A stretch of DNA of 64,000 bases from Adiantum capillus-veneris (Eukaryota > Streptophyta > Polypodiopsida > Polypodiales > Pteridaceae): the NCBI GenBank assembly GCA_014529385.2, contig CM043971.1, positions 94,527,840 to 94,591,839 of the forward strand. The letters run 5' to 3'. Positions 44,441-56,871 of the stretch are shown piece by piece; positions within the stretch are counted from its first letter, which is position 1, and every line of letters starts with the position of its first letter. The translations under genes and the position numbers were made by a program. The notes under the pieces were generated by a model, which was given only the letters and a program-made list of their open reading frames with translations, did not search any database and was not told the DNA's origin.

Positions 44441-46420
44441 TGCTCTCCAAAATCCATCTTTTTGCCTTTTCTTTCACCTCTTCTGGCAGCTTGAGGCTTT
44501 GCATCATCTTCAGATAGTCTTTGACTTCAGGTTTAGCATTCGTAGGGGCTTGTACAAGGTCATGAACCTGTTGATATTGGTTATCATGTGCATCTTGATA
44601 TGCATATGCGAGCTTGGTCTCATGCAACTGTTTGAGCACTATGGGATTTTTCGTCTTTTGACTTTGATTCATGGAGATGAACTGAAACTTTTGTCCCTGA
44701 TGATCTTCATAGAAGAATTTTTTTGCAGATTTTGATGGGATCTGGGTCAGTAAAAAACCTCCAACAACCATATGATCTTCCAATGGTTTTGGCTTGGAAG
44801 GAGTTTGTTGGCTAGAAGTTCTTGGGCTTCTAGTGTAGTATTTCCTAGTACTAGAGCTGAGCTTGATGAATTTACAGCTCCCCCCTTCCTAGGGTGATCA
44901 CTATAGCCTACTTCATTGTAAGAGTTCAAAATTGTTTGGCTCCGATTGAGTCTCACCTTTTGGGATTGCTAAGGTACACTTTGGGTAGCACTGTTGATGT
45001 TTGGTATCTGTAAACCTTCTACATAGTTTCCTATGTATCTTCGTGAAACATGACAAATTATTCCCCAAGCCAAGCTGTAGATAGCATTATCTTTGCCCTG
45101 ATATTGTCTATCCTATGGGTCTCCTATGATATGAGCTTCTGTGCTTTCAGGACCAAAGGAATCATAGATGCTAGACTCTCGTCTATATCTACGACTGTTT
45201 TGGTCAAAGTATATGTTTATTTGGTCACAACATCGAAGCTTGATTTTTGATGGAGGAGAGTTTGGCTCTGAACAGATTTTTGGGTTCACTCGGGTAATAT
45301 CCTTCAGCTCTAGAGAGGATGGGCTATAATAGATTCTTTCCTCTAAAATGAACCATCCTTTCTGATCTATCACTGGACGCACTTCTATGAGCTGGTATGT
45401 GGGCCGTTCAAACACTGGTTGATCCTTTTTGTACACTTGCCCTTTTTGGTCTTCATAGTGTGCATATGAATGATGTGTACCATACAATGCTAACATCATT
45501 CTGTTTGATGTGTCCCTTTGACTGGTGAATGATTGCACACTTGTGGCAGTGGATGCAAAATCATTTGCAAACCTAGCAGTCTTTCCAAAATTCGGTGATA
45601 TCTCGACACCTTGACTAAATTCATGCAAGAATTTGTTGTTCAAAGGATCAATTTTAAGCTTTTTAGGTATTTGTGCATCTTTATGCTCATTTTGAACTTG
45701 TAGTGTTTTTACTGGTGCTTCTAATGGTAATGCAAAATCATTCGATTGCATTAAAACTGACAAGTTAGATGCACTTACATTGAGATTTGCATTTCCAATT
45801 TGCTTTGTATCTTGCTTGTCCGTTGATGTATCCTTGTTGTCAGGATTTCTTGGGCAATCTTCATAAAAATGTCCACCTTTTTGTCCAAAATATGAGAAAT
45901 ACGCCATGACTGGTGGTATTTCAACTGGCTTTGTCGTGTCAAGCTCTAGCTGAGAAGTTTCAGCTTCTATGTTGGCCAAGTTGTTGGCACATTCTTTCAA
46001 AACACTGAGGATCAAGCTATAGATTGCTCCATCTTGACCTTTGTACTGTCTTTGGCTTGGTTCTCCCATTAGACTGGCTTCTATTGGCTGATCTATTGGA
46101 TCTTGCAATTCTGGTTCTCGATTATAGATCTGACTACTGTAGTCGATGTACAATGATCCTGATTGCATATGCACTAATGTATGTTTTGCGGACTTATGAA
46201 ATTTTTTGGATAAACACCTGGGTTGATTTTTTGCACCTCTATCTGCACTTCATCTTTGAGCTTGCAATACCTGGCTCCACTGAAGTCTGTGAGCATCTGG
46301 GAATTCTCTGAATCTAATTTAACTTTGATCATTAGGATCTTGGCTCCTGTGCTTCTTTTGCTGTTCATCAAGTATCTATGGCCTTTTGAATCTGTATACA
46401 AGACTTTATCTCCATTGTAG
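44441..46420 (-). pseudogene. Gag-like region of element B with internal duplication and degenerate CCHC
   Basis: No family is named with confidence. The minus strand has 46401-46174 and 46174-45113, then frames 44956-44747 and 44783-44415. A nucleocapsid-like motif, YFSYFGQKGGHFYEDC (about 45910-45860), matches CCHC spacing with the first two Cys changed. A module of about 47 residues occurs twice: at about 46145-46005 (SSQIYNREP...EASLMGEP...RQYKGQDGAIYSL) and at about 45200-45065 (SRRYRRES...EAHIIGDP, a stop, RQYQGKDNAIYSL). The last part holds KDYLKMMQSLKLPEEVKEKA and stops at the junction with element A gag (44440). Confidence 0.55.
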
Positions 46421-46929
46421 CCATAAAGCTGTAAAATCTACTCTATTGCACTTGTACCTGTGTTACCACTACTACTGGCTTGCTCTGTTGTACTTGAACT
46501 CTCAGCTCAAGATGAGTCCATGTCGACTGGTTCTGTAAAAACTGTTTCCTAGCAATTTTTGGTATTGATTAGCAAAAAAGAAAATCTGCTCGGGTTTGAT
46601 AAGACTGCTTTTGCCAAAGTACTTTTGGCAGTTGATTTCTCTTAGAATCATAAGAGTTGATTAACTCTAGCTCGAAAGTGTCAGAATTGATTGCAACCTT
46701 TGAAATGATGAAAATCTAGGCCTTGAATAACCTAACGTGCAGATTAGATTGTTATCCGTTTTTTCCACTTGACTTGAATTCAGCTCTTGTCAAGCTCCCA
46801 GTTCTTTGGCTGCAACCTGGTTCTTCAATCTGAGCTAAGTGAGTCAACAAATGAGATTTCCAAATTCTATCCTTGCAAGGAGCTAAAGGAGTAATCTGCA
46901 ACTTGAAATTGAGTTAACAGGTACCAGTT

Positions 46930-48800
46930 TGGATCTGATGGAACCCAAAATTGACCAGTGGCCTCATATTATGTTGTTCTAGCAATGTACAAGCTCAAAA
47001 GTCCAAAATATTGTTTCTAGGACTCAAAAGTAAATAATCAAGAATTTGGCTTTAGTCTCAATTTTATGATCCAAATTTCACCAAATTTGATTTGTGGAGT
47101 CTACTTGATGTGCTTGACCCTGTGGTATATTCAGTTGTGCAAAATTTCTCAATTTTGGAGCAAATGTAAATAATCGCGATTATTTACTCCAGGGATTTTT
47201 TTAAATAATAATAATAATGTGTTTTTTTTTCGAAAGTCAATAATCGCGATTATTTACTTTTGGAAATTTTTACATATTTTTGGTCAATTGAGCATGTACA
47301 CTTGTTTAACACATCAATATAAGCCTAAGAGTCAATTTTCAATGAATTTGAACAAGATTTACCAAGTCACACTCAAGTTCTCGACATTCAGTACAGATTT
47401 CAATTTTTATCAAGGTTTTGGTCTGTTTTGTGATCCAAACTTCATGAGCCTTCACAAAAGATGTTTGCAATCATGCTTAGAATCTATGGTATCGACCTTG
47501 GTCATTTTTGAGCCAAAAGTAAATAATTGCGATTATTTACTTTTGACCTAAAATGAAAACGTTTTTCAACTTTTTCAGTGGGCAGTCTTTTTATGCTCTA
47601 TTTTGAGCTTCTGAGTCAAGTTAAAACTTAATCTGAACAAGATTCATCAAGTTAAACACAATTTCTCGACAATCAGTACGGATTTCAGTTTTTGGTATGT
47701 TTTGTGATCCAAACTTCATGAGCCTTCACGAAAGATATTTGTAATCATGCACATAGAGTCTCTGGTATCAACCTTGATCAGTTTTGAGCCAAAAGTAAAT
47801 AATCAAGACTATTTACTTTTGACCTAAAATGAACAATTTTTTCAACTTTTTCACTGGACAGTCTTTTTATGATCTGTTTTGAGCCTCTAAGTCAAGTTAA
47901 AACTTAATTTGAATAAGATTTGTTCAAGTTATCAACAGTTTTCTGTCCGTGATCCAAGAATCTGGCTTAAGTCTAACTTTTGTAATCCAAATTTCATCAA
48001 AATTGATTTGTGTGGTCTACTTGGTATGCTTGACCTTGTGGTATACTCAAATATGCAAAATTTTTCCTTTTTGAAGCAGATGTAAATAATCGTGATTATT
48101 TACTCTAGCTATATTTTTGCAATTTTTTGTCCCAACTTTGACACAGATCTGTTAAGCACCTCAACTTAAGGTCTCTAGACAAGTTTCATCAAGTTTTGAC
48201 AAATTTTGGTCAAATGGTCATCAGTTTTCTGTCCGCAGACTGACTTTGTAAATTTGGTCACAATTTTCAATCCAATGATCCAAATCTTACCAAATTTGGT
48301 TTGTGGGCTTATTACAACATGGTAAAACTAGTGGTATGTTGACTTGGTCAAAAAAGTTGAAAAATGGGGCAGATATAAATAATCACGATTATGTATAAAT
48401 GACAACTTTTTGCATTTTTTTGGTCAAGTGATCATGTACACATGTTATCACATCAATATAAGCCTATGACTCAAATTTCATCAAGTTTGGATAATTTTTT
48501 CCCCAATTTACACTGAAGTTTCAAAAAGTCAATACAAACTTTAGTTTTTACCGAGTTTTTTCCAGTTTGGTGATTCAAATCTTTTGTGCCTTTACAAAAG
48601 TTTCTTGTACACATGTAATGAGTCATTAGTATGAACCTTGGTCAAATCTGAGCTGAAAGTTAATAATCGCGATTATTTACTTTAGGCCCAAAACTGACAC
48701 TTTTTTGAACTTTTTCACTGGACAGTCTTTTCATGATCTATTTGGAGCCTATAAATCAAGTCAAAACCTAATTTGGCCTAAAATGTCAAGAAAAAGTAAA
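46930..48800 (-). repeat. Element B leader: repeats of about 285 bp, each with a 22-bp palindrome
   Basis: A perfect 22-bp palindrome with core AATAATCGCGATTATT lies at 47166-47187. Variants begin at 47236, 47519, 47795, 48082, 48375 and 48659. From 47236 on, the spacing is 276-293 bp. Flanks also repeat (TTGAGCCAAAAG before; TTTTGACCTAAAATGA and CAGTCTTTTTATG after). A half copy lies at 47030. No reading frame is kept. The array lies between the primer site at 49290 and the gag-like ORF at 46420 on the same strand. Confidence 0.9.
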
Positions 48801-49289
48801 TCTGAGTTTTGGCCAACTCTTGAAATTTTTACCTCAAAGTGTCCTTGAGCTTACCCACTCGTTCATAGAACTTTTAGGCTTACTCTCCAGTCGGATTGAG
48901 TGGTTTGGAGTCTTTTCGTGCTATTTCTAGCCATAGACCTGAAATTATGCAACTTCCAATAACAACTCACAATGATTCTCATGCAATGGGGTTGTGGAAA
49001 GTGTCCACAAACACTTGTTTTCTTGTTTTTTATGGTTTCTTGAGCATTGATCTTAAGACTTGTCTCACCTTTCAATCATTCTCCAAATCCTAATCTAAAT
49101 CTACAATCCTACAATCCTAATGGCACTCGGCAAGTACAACTTACCTCCAAGCTACCTCTACACAGTAAAAGACGACAATCTTAGGCTATGCAGTTTCTAA
49201 AAGAGAAAGTTTCACTCTAGGTGAACCTAGAGGAAGTTAATGGACAACTACACAAGACGCTCGTGTTTTCCCTAGTTTATGTCTCTTAG

Positions 49290-49307
49290 ATCCCCGAAAA
49301 CGGCGCC
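49290..49307 (-). promoter_or_regulatory. Primer-binding site (tRNA-Asp type) of element B
   Basis: The minus strand reads TGGCGCCGTTTTCGGGGA. The site complementary to Asp-tRNA used by Tat/Athila-like gypsy elements is TGGCGCCGTTGCCGGGGA; two bases differ. It lies two bases inside an LTR end ATGCATCCCACA. Confidence 0.8.
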
Positions 49308-49309
49308 AA

Positions 49310-50210
49310 ATGTGGGATGCATGTCTAACCTCACCACCCTATCTTATTGAAGTATTAGTAAGAACCACGATTAAATTGTCAATCCATGAGACGAAGCTGA
49401 CTCGACTAGTGCATAGAGGCTACAAGAGGTTGTCAATCTCTCGGAAAACAACTAACAACTTGCATCTAACTCAAGCTACACTCAAGTGACTGAAATCACC
49501 AAAAGCCAATCGCTCATCGACAAACAAATCACATCCGTTATAGCATCAAATGACATCTAAACATAACGAAACTTCTAGGACAAGTTTAGAAGACCTAAGC
49601 ACACATGCTTACGGTCTCAAACTTCACTTTAGGTCAAGTGCCAAAATCGCAATTATTAACAACAATGGATTTTTGACCTAGTCGTTTTCGACCTAGAATT
49701 CATCTAAATGCTTAGCAATGATGCCCCAATACCCCGTCTATGCTTAGTTTTTGATTTGAAAGTGTAAATTCCTTGTTATGATGAAATTATGCCATGAGTC
49801 GACGATGCCAAAAGCTACGAATTACTGTGAAGTGCTTACAACAATGCGTAGAGCTCTTACCTGCGATTACAATGCAACAAACGCGACTGCAATGTGATAA
49901 CCGGGTAGGGAGTAGGAATCGCGATAAGGAGAGGAGTGAGTGCCGCTAGCTCAGGCTATGTATTTCCTTATTTAAAATTTAATCAAAACTTTACAAAGTT
50001 GGCTTTTATACCTTAGCCAAGGTCTAAAATGTGTAATGTTCGGCGCCCAAGACCTTTGAGACTCCACACTCATTGTATCTGCAACCCAGGTACACTAAGT
50101 GACCTATTCTTTACATCTTGGAACTCTTATTGAGCCCGTAACATGCTACAATTATCACAATGGCTAAATAAATCGGGAAATAACAATACATGGCCATTTT
50201 GGAAAAATGT
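49310..50210 (-). repeat. 5' LTR of element B (outer end uncertain)
   Basis: The inner end (minus) is ...GCATCCCACA, directly before the primer site. A minus-strand TATA motif TATAAAAG lies at 50003-50010, inside GGTATAAAAGCC. The outer end lies between about 50020 and 50215 but was not fixed. No second LTR is seen near 44440, so the element is 3'-truncated. Confidence 0.6.
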
Positions 50211-50215
50211 GAAAA

Positions 50216-51315
50216 GTGTGTAACTCCATGAAGATCTTCATTGCTTCTTCATATTCATCTTCGATGTGCATTCATAAGGCTTCGATCTTTAGCAGCTCCT
50301 GTTAACTGACGTCGGCTCAGTTAACCAAACTCTTATAGGTTTCCATGTTAGTGGGGCTTCACCGTTTTCCTGTAGGCTAGACCACCATTGCCTAGTAAAC
50401 ATTTGAAAATGCATAGCTACATGGCATAGCTTAGAGGACTCTGTGAAGACCTCATCTCCAAATGCCTCATCAAATTGTTGAATGAAGGCCAAGATTTTGT
50501 CCGTAGCACCAAAGGTGCTATCGTAGGTAAGGAAAGAGATGTTCTTTCCTCCCTCTTTGAACTTTTTGAGTTTGGACAACCTCTTCCATGCAGCATAGGA
50601 TTTCCTATGGCTTCTTCTTTTTGGTGGTTCAAGCACCATCACTTTCTTCAGAAGAGGAAGAATTTGAGGAGGATGGAAAAGAGGGTGGCCTCGTTCTCGC
50701 CTTTTTCTTACCTTGGTCTTCCTTGTTTGCACCATCACTTTCTTCATAAGAGGAAGAGGATGAAGAAGATGGAGAAGAGGGTGACCTCTTTCTCACCTTC
50801 TACTTCTCATGTTTTCTGTCCTCCCTCTTTGAATTATGGTGTGGAGAAGTATGCGATGGTCTTCTCCATTTAGGGGGTGTTAGAGAGCATTTTTCCCGCC
50901 GTCTTCGTGGAGCCATCTCCACCGAGGTGGAAAGAGACTCACTTATTTCTCATTCTTTTGGGTGGGGACTCTTGAGTTCTCCTTTGGGAAGGAGATGCGT
51001 CATCAAGTAGTAGATTTTTGAGCCCTTCGTACGGATCCTCTTCTTCTTCCCGAATCGGAGAGAGGCCTCTTTTGAAAATCTCACAAGGAGGCTTCCTAGG
51101 TACTCTCTCTTTATGGTGGAGAGTTTGCAGAATCCCATGAGCACAAAGCTGCCGTTGTACTTCACTTTGGAGGGATGGATTGCCCATGGCTTGTTGAAGA
51201 TTAGAAACAAGGTAGTTAACAAGCATTGGGGCATCATTAGTAGCCTGTTTATTAGCAAAATCAAAGCTATCAACATTAATTTCACTCTCTTTACTATTGT
51301 CAGCCATTCTAACAA
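50216..51315 (-). pseudogene. Chromovirus gag N-terminal and capsid region (element A, 5' part)
   Basis: The minus strand starts MADNSKESEINVDSFDF at 51307 with LVSNLQQAMGNPSLQ and HGILQTL. A Ser/Glu-rich hinge follows, containing a tandem duplication on the plus strand (GCACCATCACTTTCTTCA at about 50633 and 50729). The capsid core comes next: FLTYDSTFGATDKILAFIQQ, LCHVAMHFQMFTRQWWSSLQ and TWKPIRVWLTE (50550-50310). The frame then decays and gives way to the element B LTR. The capsid C-terminal motif missing here appears at 44440-44400. Confidence 0.8.
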
Positions 51316-51664
51316 CTTTTAGGTGTACTTTGGTACTTCAAGCCCTAGGTGCTACTTCTCTTTACCCCTTTAGAAAATCACTCAAGCTCTTGTACCCGTG
51401 GCTTGAATATCATTAATTGCAAGGAATAGAAGAGAGGGTCTTTCAACACCAAAACAGTACCGGCTATTGTCAAGCTTCTAATAGCTCAATAGTAGAACTC
51501 CACTATTAAGACCATAGCTCTCCATGGTGATGCCCCGTTATCTGCACGAAGCAGGCGCTCTGCATGGTTGAAAAATCCCTAGTATACTAACTCAATTGCA
51601 ATTAACAATACCAACCATTTATAGTTAGCTTGAAGACCTCCCTTCTTGAGCAAGAAAAGAGAAA

Positions 51665-51682
51665 CCTTGTGCTCTGATACCA
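51665..51682 (-). promoter_or_regulatory. Primer-binding site (tRNA-iMet) of element A
   Basis: The minus strand reads TGGTATCAGAGCACAAGG, with 12 leading bases identical to the plant iMet site. It sits about 360 bp upstream of the gag start and one base inside an LTR end TTAAATGTTACA. Confidence 0.9.
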
Positions 51683-51683
51683 A

Positions 51684-53048
51684 TGTAACATTTAATGGGC
51701 TAGTAATTTGTGTGTAACGGAAAATAGCATAAACATAGTGAGCATTTCATTAGAATAGATTCTTAATGAGAATAACAAGAGTGCTTGTATGGAGAGAGCA
51801 ACAAAAAGCATAACAACTAGTTAGATAGGCATGAAAAATACTTCAAAAGAGAGAGAAATTAAGCTATTGACAACAGTTGAGGACCGGATTTACATGGAGC
51901 CGGTCCCCCCTCCAAAAGGCTTTGTATTATAGGTATCCCCCATCAAGGGAGACATTTTACAATACAATACTTTGTGTTCCTTCAATAACTTTCTTGTGCA
52001 ATGAAGATGGAAGCTTAAAACACCATGCACACACTTATAAAATACAACATCAATGCCCTCATGGTCTCAGACCCAAGACCTCACACATCTTCAAAGATGG
52101 TGAGAGCTAGTCGGGTATGAGAGTAGATTGAGAGGAAGAAGGAGTATTCTTACGAGAAAGAAGTATATCTCCTCACATAATCACTCATAAAAGCTTAGCA
52201 TAGCTTAGTAATTAGCATGGTAGAGGAGATGAACATGCATTGAAGCTTGGCTCTTGGTTGGATTTTCATCACAAAGCCAAGAGTTGTTGGTGTAGGCCTC
52301 CCTTCTCTCACAAGCTTGGAGTAGATGATGAGATTTCCATTAAAACTTGAGAAGGAGAGAGAGTCTTCTTTGCTTCACACATGAGATTGTGTGAGTGTGT
52401 GTGTGATAATGCCTTGCCAAAACCAACCCCCTCTCTCTCTTGGTCGACCCCTCTTACATTTTACTCATGCTGGCATCCCATTGGACCTTACAAAGCTTAG
52501 CCAATGATAATTGAGAAGCATAAGTGATAACCTTGTGAAATGTGTCCCCCTTTCCCCTTTTGTGAGAGCTTTAGGTAATTAAATAATGCAATTAAACTCT
52601 CATTGGACCCCTTTGTCTTCTGGCCAATAGGAATTAGGCAAGCCATTGGGCTGATGAATGCTCATTGGACCCCTTGGGAGACTGTCAAATAGTCTTCTAG
52701 AGAGCTTAATTTCTATTGGTTCTTTTATCAAGTGTTTTTAAATGAATTAAACTAAATGTACTCTAGCCTAATTCTCATCGGTCCACCTCTATGACCATCC
52801 AATAGGATTTCAATGCACCTTGGGGGAAACTGGGCTAGGGAGTTGACATGTGTCCCCTATTCCCTTTGTGTAAAGGGAGCCTGAGAGGTTGTGGGTGTGA
52901 TTCTCTCTCACCCCCTACTAAAGGGCTCGCCCCCTCCTCTTTAAGAGTCTTTGAAGAATTTTTGTACACTACCAAGTATCCAATTTTCCTAAGCAATGAC
53001 TATTGGACTTAACCTTTGAATTTTAGAACCTAAGCATTTTGGAAGTCC
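51684..53048 (-). repeat. 5' LTR region of element A (outer end uncertain)
   Basis: The plus strand begins TGTAACATTTAATGGGC at 51684, the inner LTR end. The following 1.3 kb has no gene and includes a short TCTCTCTC run near 52430 and GCTCATTGGACCCCTT and AATTCTCATCGGTCC repeats of 'cattggacc' type (52490, 52600, 52665). The outer terminus was not identified, and LINE 2 starts at 53049. Confidence 0.5.
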
Positions 53049-56000
53049 TTTTTTTTGTGTGGCAAAACTCCCAATTGTCAGTGGATAGTATTAAGAACAT
53101 CAAAAATATACACCAACCTCGAGCTCAGACCAAGCCTTGAGGGTCATAGGATTACAAGTTTTCTGCTTGACAGAGAGACCACAACTACTCCTAGGCTTTA
53201 CTTATTACAAGATGTCATGTATTGTTCCAGGCCAGTCCTCTGAGGCTTTTTTTCCTCTGATCATGTGGATCGTCACTCTACTCTCTTGTATGATTTCACA
53301 AAAGCTTGCCACCACAGCCAGATCCCGCTCAAACACGCGGCGGTTCCTTGCTTGCCAAATATGGTGAAAGAAGTAGTACCTGATTATTTGAGTGCAGACA
53401 AGAAGAGTAGGACTTCCCAACCTGCTACTACCAAAGAACATATCATTCTTGAAGAACTTAATTTTCCATGTCCTTTGAATCCACTTGCATATTTTCCTAG
53501 CCATGCCACTGATTGCCTGACATCCCATGAAAAGGTGGGCTAGGTATTCACTAGATATTCTGCACCCGGAGCACCAATCGTCACCCGATTCCTCTTTCTT
53601 GTATCTTCACACCCTTCGGCAGAGCACCCCATATCACTTTCCATAGAAATATAAATATCTTCATATACTGAGGCCACCTTGGCTTCTAGATGTTCTCCAT
53701 GACTCCCTCCCATCTTTTTTCCGTCCAGTGCCTCTTCCATAATTTGTTGAGGGGGCTACACCAATTAGCCTCGTGCATTAATGCATGGTAAGTGCCTTTA
53801 GAATGTGGTTTCCAAAAGAGGCTACTCCCGGGCCATCTCCAAGCGTGCCATTCAAAGTTGGATGCACAAATTAGCATCACCACCTTATCAAGATCTTTCA
53901 TCACGCTGTAGACTAGTAAGATCTCAAAGCCATTCATTTGAAATTGAGTGCCTAAAGAGTCAGCAGTTTTCCAACACTTTCTTTTGCCATCCCAAAATTG
54001 CTCAAGTCGAACGAGCCCCTTATTATTCACATTCCTGGCCATTTCTATCCAATAGGCGCTTTGCGACGGCCCCAATATTTTAGAGAGCCAAGGGAACCAG
54101 TGCAAAATGGAGTTCTTAAAGTATCTGGTTGCTTATCCCCATTCCAAAACCTCAGCTGCACTTTTTCACTTCCTCATTAGCTCCCCTGAGAATCCACCAG
54201 GTCTAAGATAAGACCACTTCGGGGCGAGAAGTTTGTCGTGCATCACAACCACCTTCCACTTTCCCCCTTTCGATCCCAGTTTTACTGCATCAAGCATCTC
54301 CTTGGTCATGATAGGCCAAGCTTGGTCCTGTTTAGCCAATGATACCATAAATTTGGCACAAAGGGCCTCAGCATGGGATACAAGGTTAAGAATTTCGAGC
54401 CCTCCTTGGTCTACCGGGAAAGAAACTACCTCCCATCTAGCCCACTGCCATGGCCGGGAGGTTTTCGTGTTGTTCTTCCAAAGAAACCTTTTCACTAGTT
54501 TTAAGAATTCTTTCCAGTTACACTTAGCCATCTTGAGCACGAGGCTGAGGAAAGCAATATACGGGATCATAAAAGCATTAATCACTCTAATCCGGCTTTG
54601 GAAGGGGAGGAGAACAAACTCCCATCTTCTCATTTTCAAGCTTATTTTTTCAAATACCCGTTGAAATCTTTGCCTGTGGGTTACGTCCACCCCTATGGGG
54701 GCTCCCAGTTGTCTGAATACACTCCCTTTTGAGATAATCTCTCATGTCCAGACTGCAGGGTCAAAAGTGTCATTCTCTAACAAGGAGATAAGCCTTGACT
54801 TCACTACTTCAAGAATAGGAGCGAATCATCTTTGAACATTTTGGCCAGTAGGCTAGTCGTTGCCCAGTAATGCCAGACCTTGAATCTCTCCCCACGCAGC
54901 ACTGGCTTCGAGCATCGTAATGAGAGGATGCGACCCGATTGCAAAAATCAAGGGGGCCATGGGACATCCTTGCTTAATAGACCTTTTAACCTCAAAAGAG
55001 CCCACAATTTTGGCATTAAACAGGAGCTCTGATTGGCAGCCAATGCCTAGTGTGCATATGAGGCAACAAAGGCGAGGCCCAAAGCCCAGAGCTCCCATGA
55101 ATTCTTCTATATAGGACCATTATATTCTATCATAGCCTATAGGCTTTGTCGAGGTCCATTTTCAGCACGATGCACTCTTGCTTGGAGAAGGATGCATACT
55201 CTATTCCTACCATTGCTGCCAAGATATTGTCATATATAGATCTCCCTTTAATGAACCCGTGTTGATGGGGAGAAATGATCCGACTCAGGAGGGGGGCAAG
55301 TCTGAGAGCTATTGACTTGGAAATAATTTTGTATGCTACTGACATCATCGTAATGGGACGCCAATGTTTAATTTGAGAGTAGTAGATCTGTTTGGGGATG
55401 GGCTTGATAAGCCCTCTCTTAACACTTGCATCCAACGACTCTTCGACGATTGGCCATCCATGTGACTAGACCCTTGAGATCATCCCAAAATTCCTTGAAT
55501 AGTTCAGCCATCAGTCCATATCCCAACTGGGGGACTTTTCATTGCCAAGAGCTTTTAGTGTTGCTGAGCATTCCTCCTCAGAGAAGGCCTTTTCCATGCG
55601 GTTGGCTTCCTCCTGGGGAACCTTCTTTTCAAAAATCCCAAGTAAAGACGCTCGGACTTCTTCCAGTTCCTGAGATTGGGTCTTTGGCTGACCAATAATC
55701 TGGCTAAGATACTTGAGGATAAGTCCAGCCATATCATCTTGGTTTTGTATTGTATTCCCTTTCTCATCATCGAGCACTTCGGCACGCGGCCTTGACTCTT
55801 CCTCACTTTCAGAGACATAAAAAAATGTGCTTGGTTAGAAGGCTCTGGTTGAAGGAAAGTTTCCCTAGAGAGCAATCGCGCCTTCTTGATTTCCTCCAGC
55901 TGTTTTTTGGCCAGGTGAGATTTAGCTTCAAACCATCGCTTGTGCTCATCCTTGGTAGTCACTCCGGCAGCCTTCCTAGAGGCTAATTGCGCTACCTCCT

Positions 56001-56330
56001 TTGTGAGATGTTTGATATGTGCCTCATTGGATTTTTTAACCCGAGGACCTAAAGTTTTGATAGATTTTTGTACACTCCAAACAAATATATTCCAAGCACT
56101 AGGTTTATTCATCCCCACATCTTTCTTGAGCTTTCCCAATGCTTTATTGGTGATGTTTCTGAAGAGAGGGTCTTTGAACAGGTGTGTCTTAATGGGCTGA
56201 ACCTTAGGTCTTTGAAGCCCATTGCTTGCACATTGCTCTTCTACAGATGGTACCCCTTTGGATCCCTATTTTCTCTCCTTTGGATCCCTATTGTGACTAG
56301 TCTGCTAGCCTTACCAATAATCTAGCCTTT
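53049..56330 (-). mobile_element. 5'-truncated L1-type LINE (LINE 2)
   Basis: Minus strand. The poly-A end (T8 on the plus strand at 53049-53056) is preceded by zf-RVT and RT. The 5' end near 56330 lies in the ORF2 linker, so endonuclease and ORF1 are missing, which is usual for incomplete target-primed reverse transcription. It is a different subfamily from LINE 1. Confidence 0.8.
53205..56200 (-). pseudogene. LINE 2 ORF2 fragment: linker, RT, zf-RVT
   Basis: Minus strand in order: linker (56139-55555 and 55777-55511, with KALGNEKSPSWDMD before RT); RT 55435-55130 with QIKHWRPITMMSVAYKIISK, HQHGFIKGRSIYDNI and VLKMDLDKAYR; 55098-54853 with IKQGCPMAPLIFAI; a catalytic box in another frame near 54825 reading MFKDDSLLFL (FKDD for FADD, both Asp kept). 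Post-RT 54690-54166 has IPYIAFLSLVLKMAKCNW and FLWKNNTKTSRPWQWARW. The zf-RVT end is 53528-53205 (MGCQAISGMARKICKW, HHIWQARNRRVFERD). At least five frameshifts or stops. Confidence 0.85.
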
Positions 56331-56871
56331 TCTCCCCTGGTACTTCCCCATATTAAATGATCAATTTAACATAAGAAAATCATTTGGGAGAATTAGGTAT
56401 TAGTTATTATGACACCCCCGCTATTTATTGGTCATGACAACGAATTTTGGTAACTCTACTTATTTGGGCGGAGTTTCAAAGATTTGGCACAGTCGACCCT
56501 TTCCTTTCATGCGAACAATCTTTCTGTCCGTAGGCTGTGATTAACCTACGCATCCGAACGCCTCAAATTCTCGTGTGGCGTGCATTGCGAGCACTGACTG
56601 CAGACGGTGGACAAGTGACACATGGTGGGTTTGGTAATATGTGCGAATGCTTTGCTTTTCACAAGTAGCATGGATTGTAGGAGTTGAGCTAGATTGCAAC
56701 CGACAGAGGTCCTCCCCTAGTGCCACGGGGTCTTAACCATGGGATCAATGGTCTCAAGTGAAAGGCGAAACGATGATTGATCTTGACCATCAATCTATCG
56801 AAACTAAACTCGAGATTTGGAGTGTAAAATTTTCAAATCTAATCTCGAGATTCCAAGTTTAGTTTTTGTTG

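Noticed and set aside
51665-51682. tRNA-like match at this and the other primer-binding sites
   Set aside because: Only 12-18 bases complementary to a tRNA 3' end next to LTR ends; no full tRNA gene.
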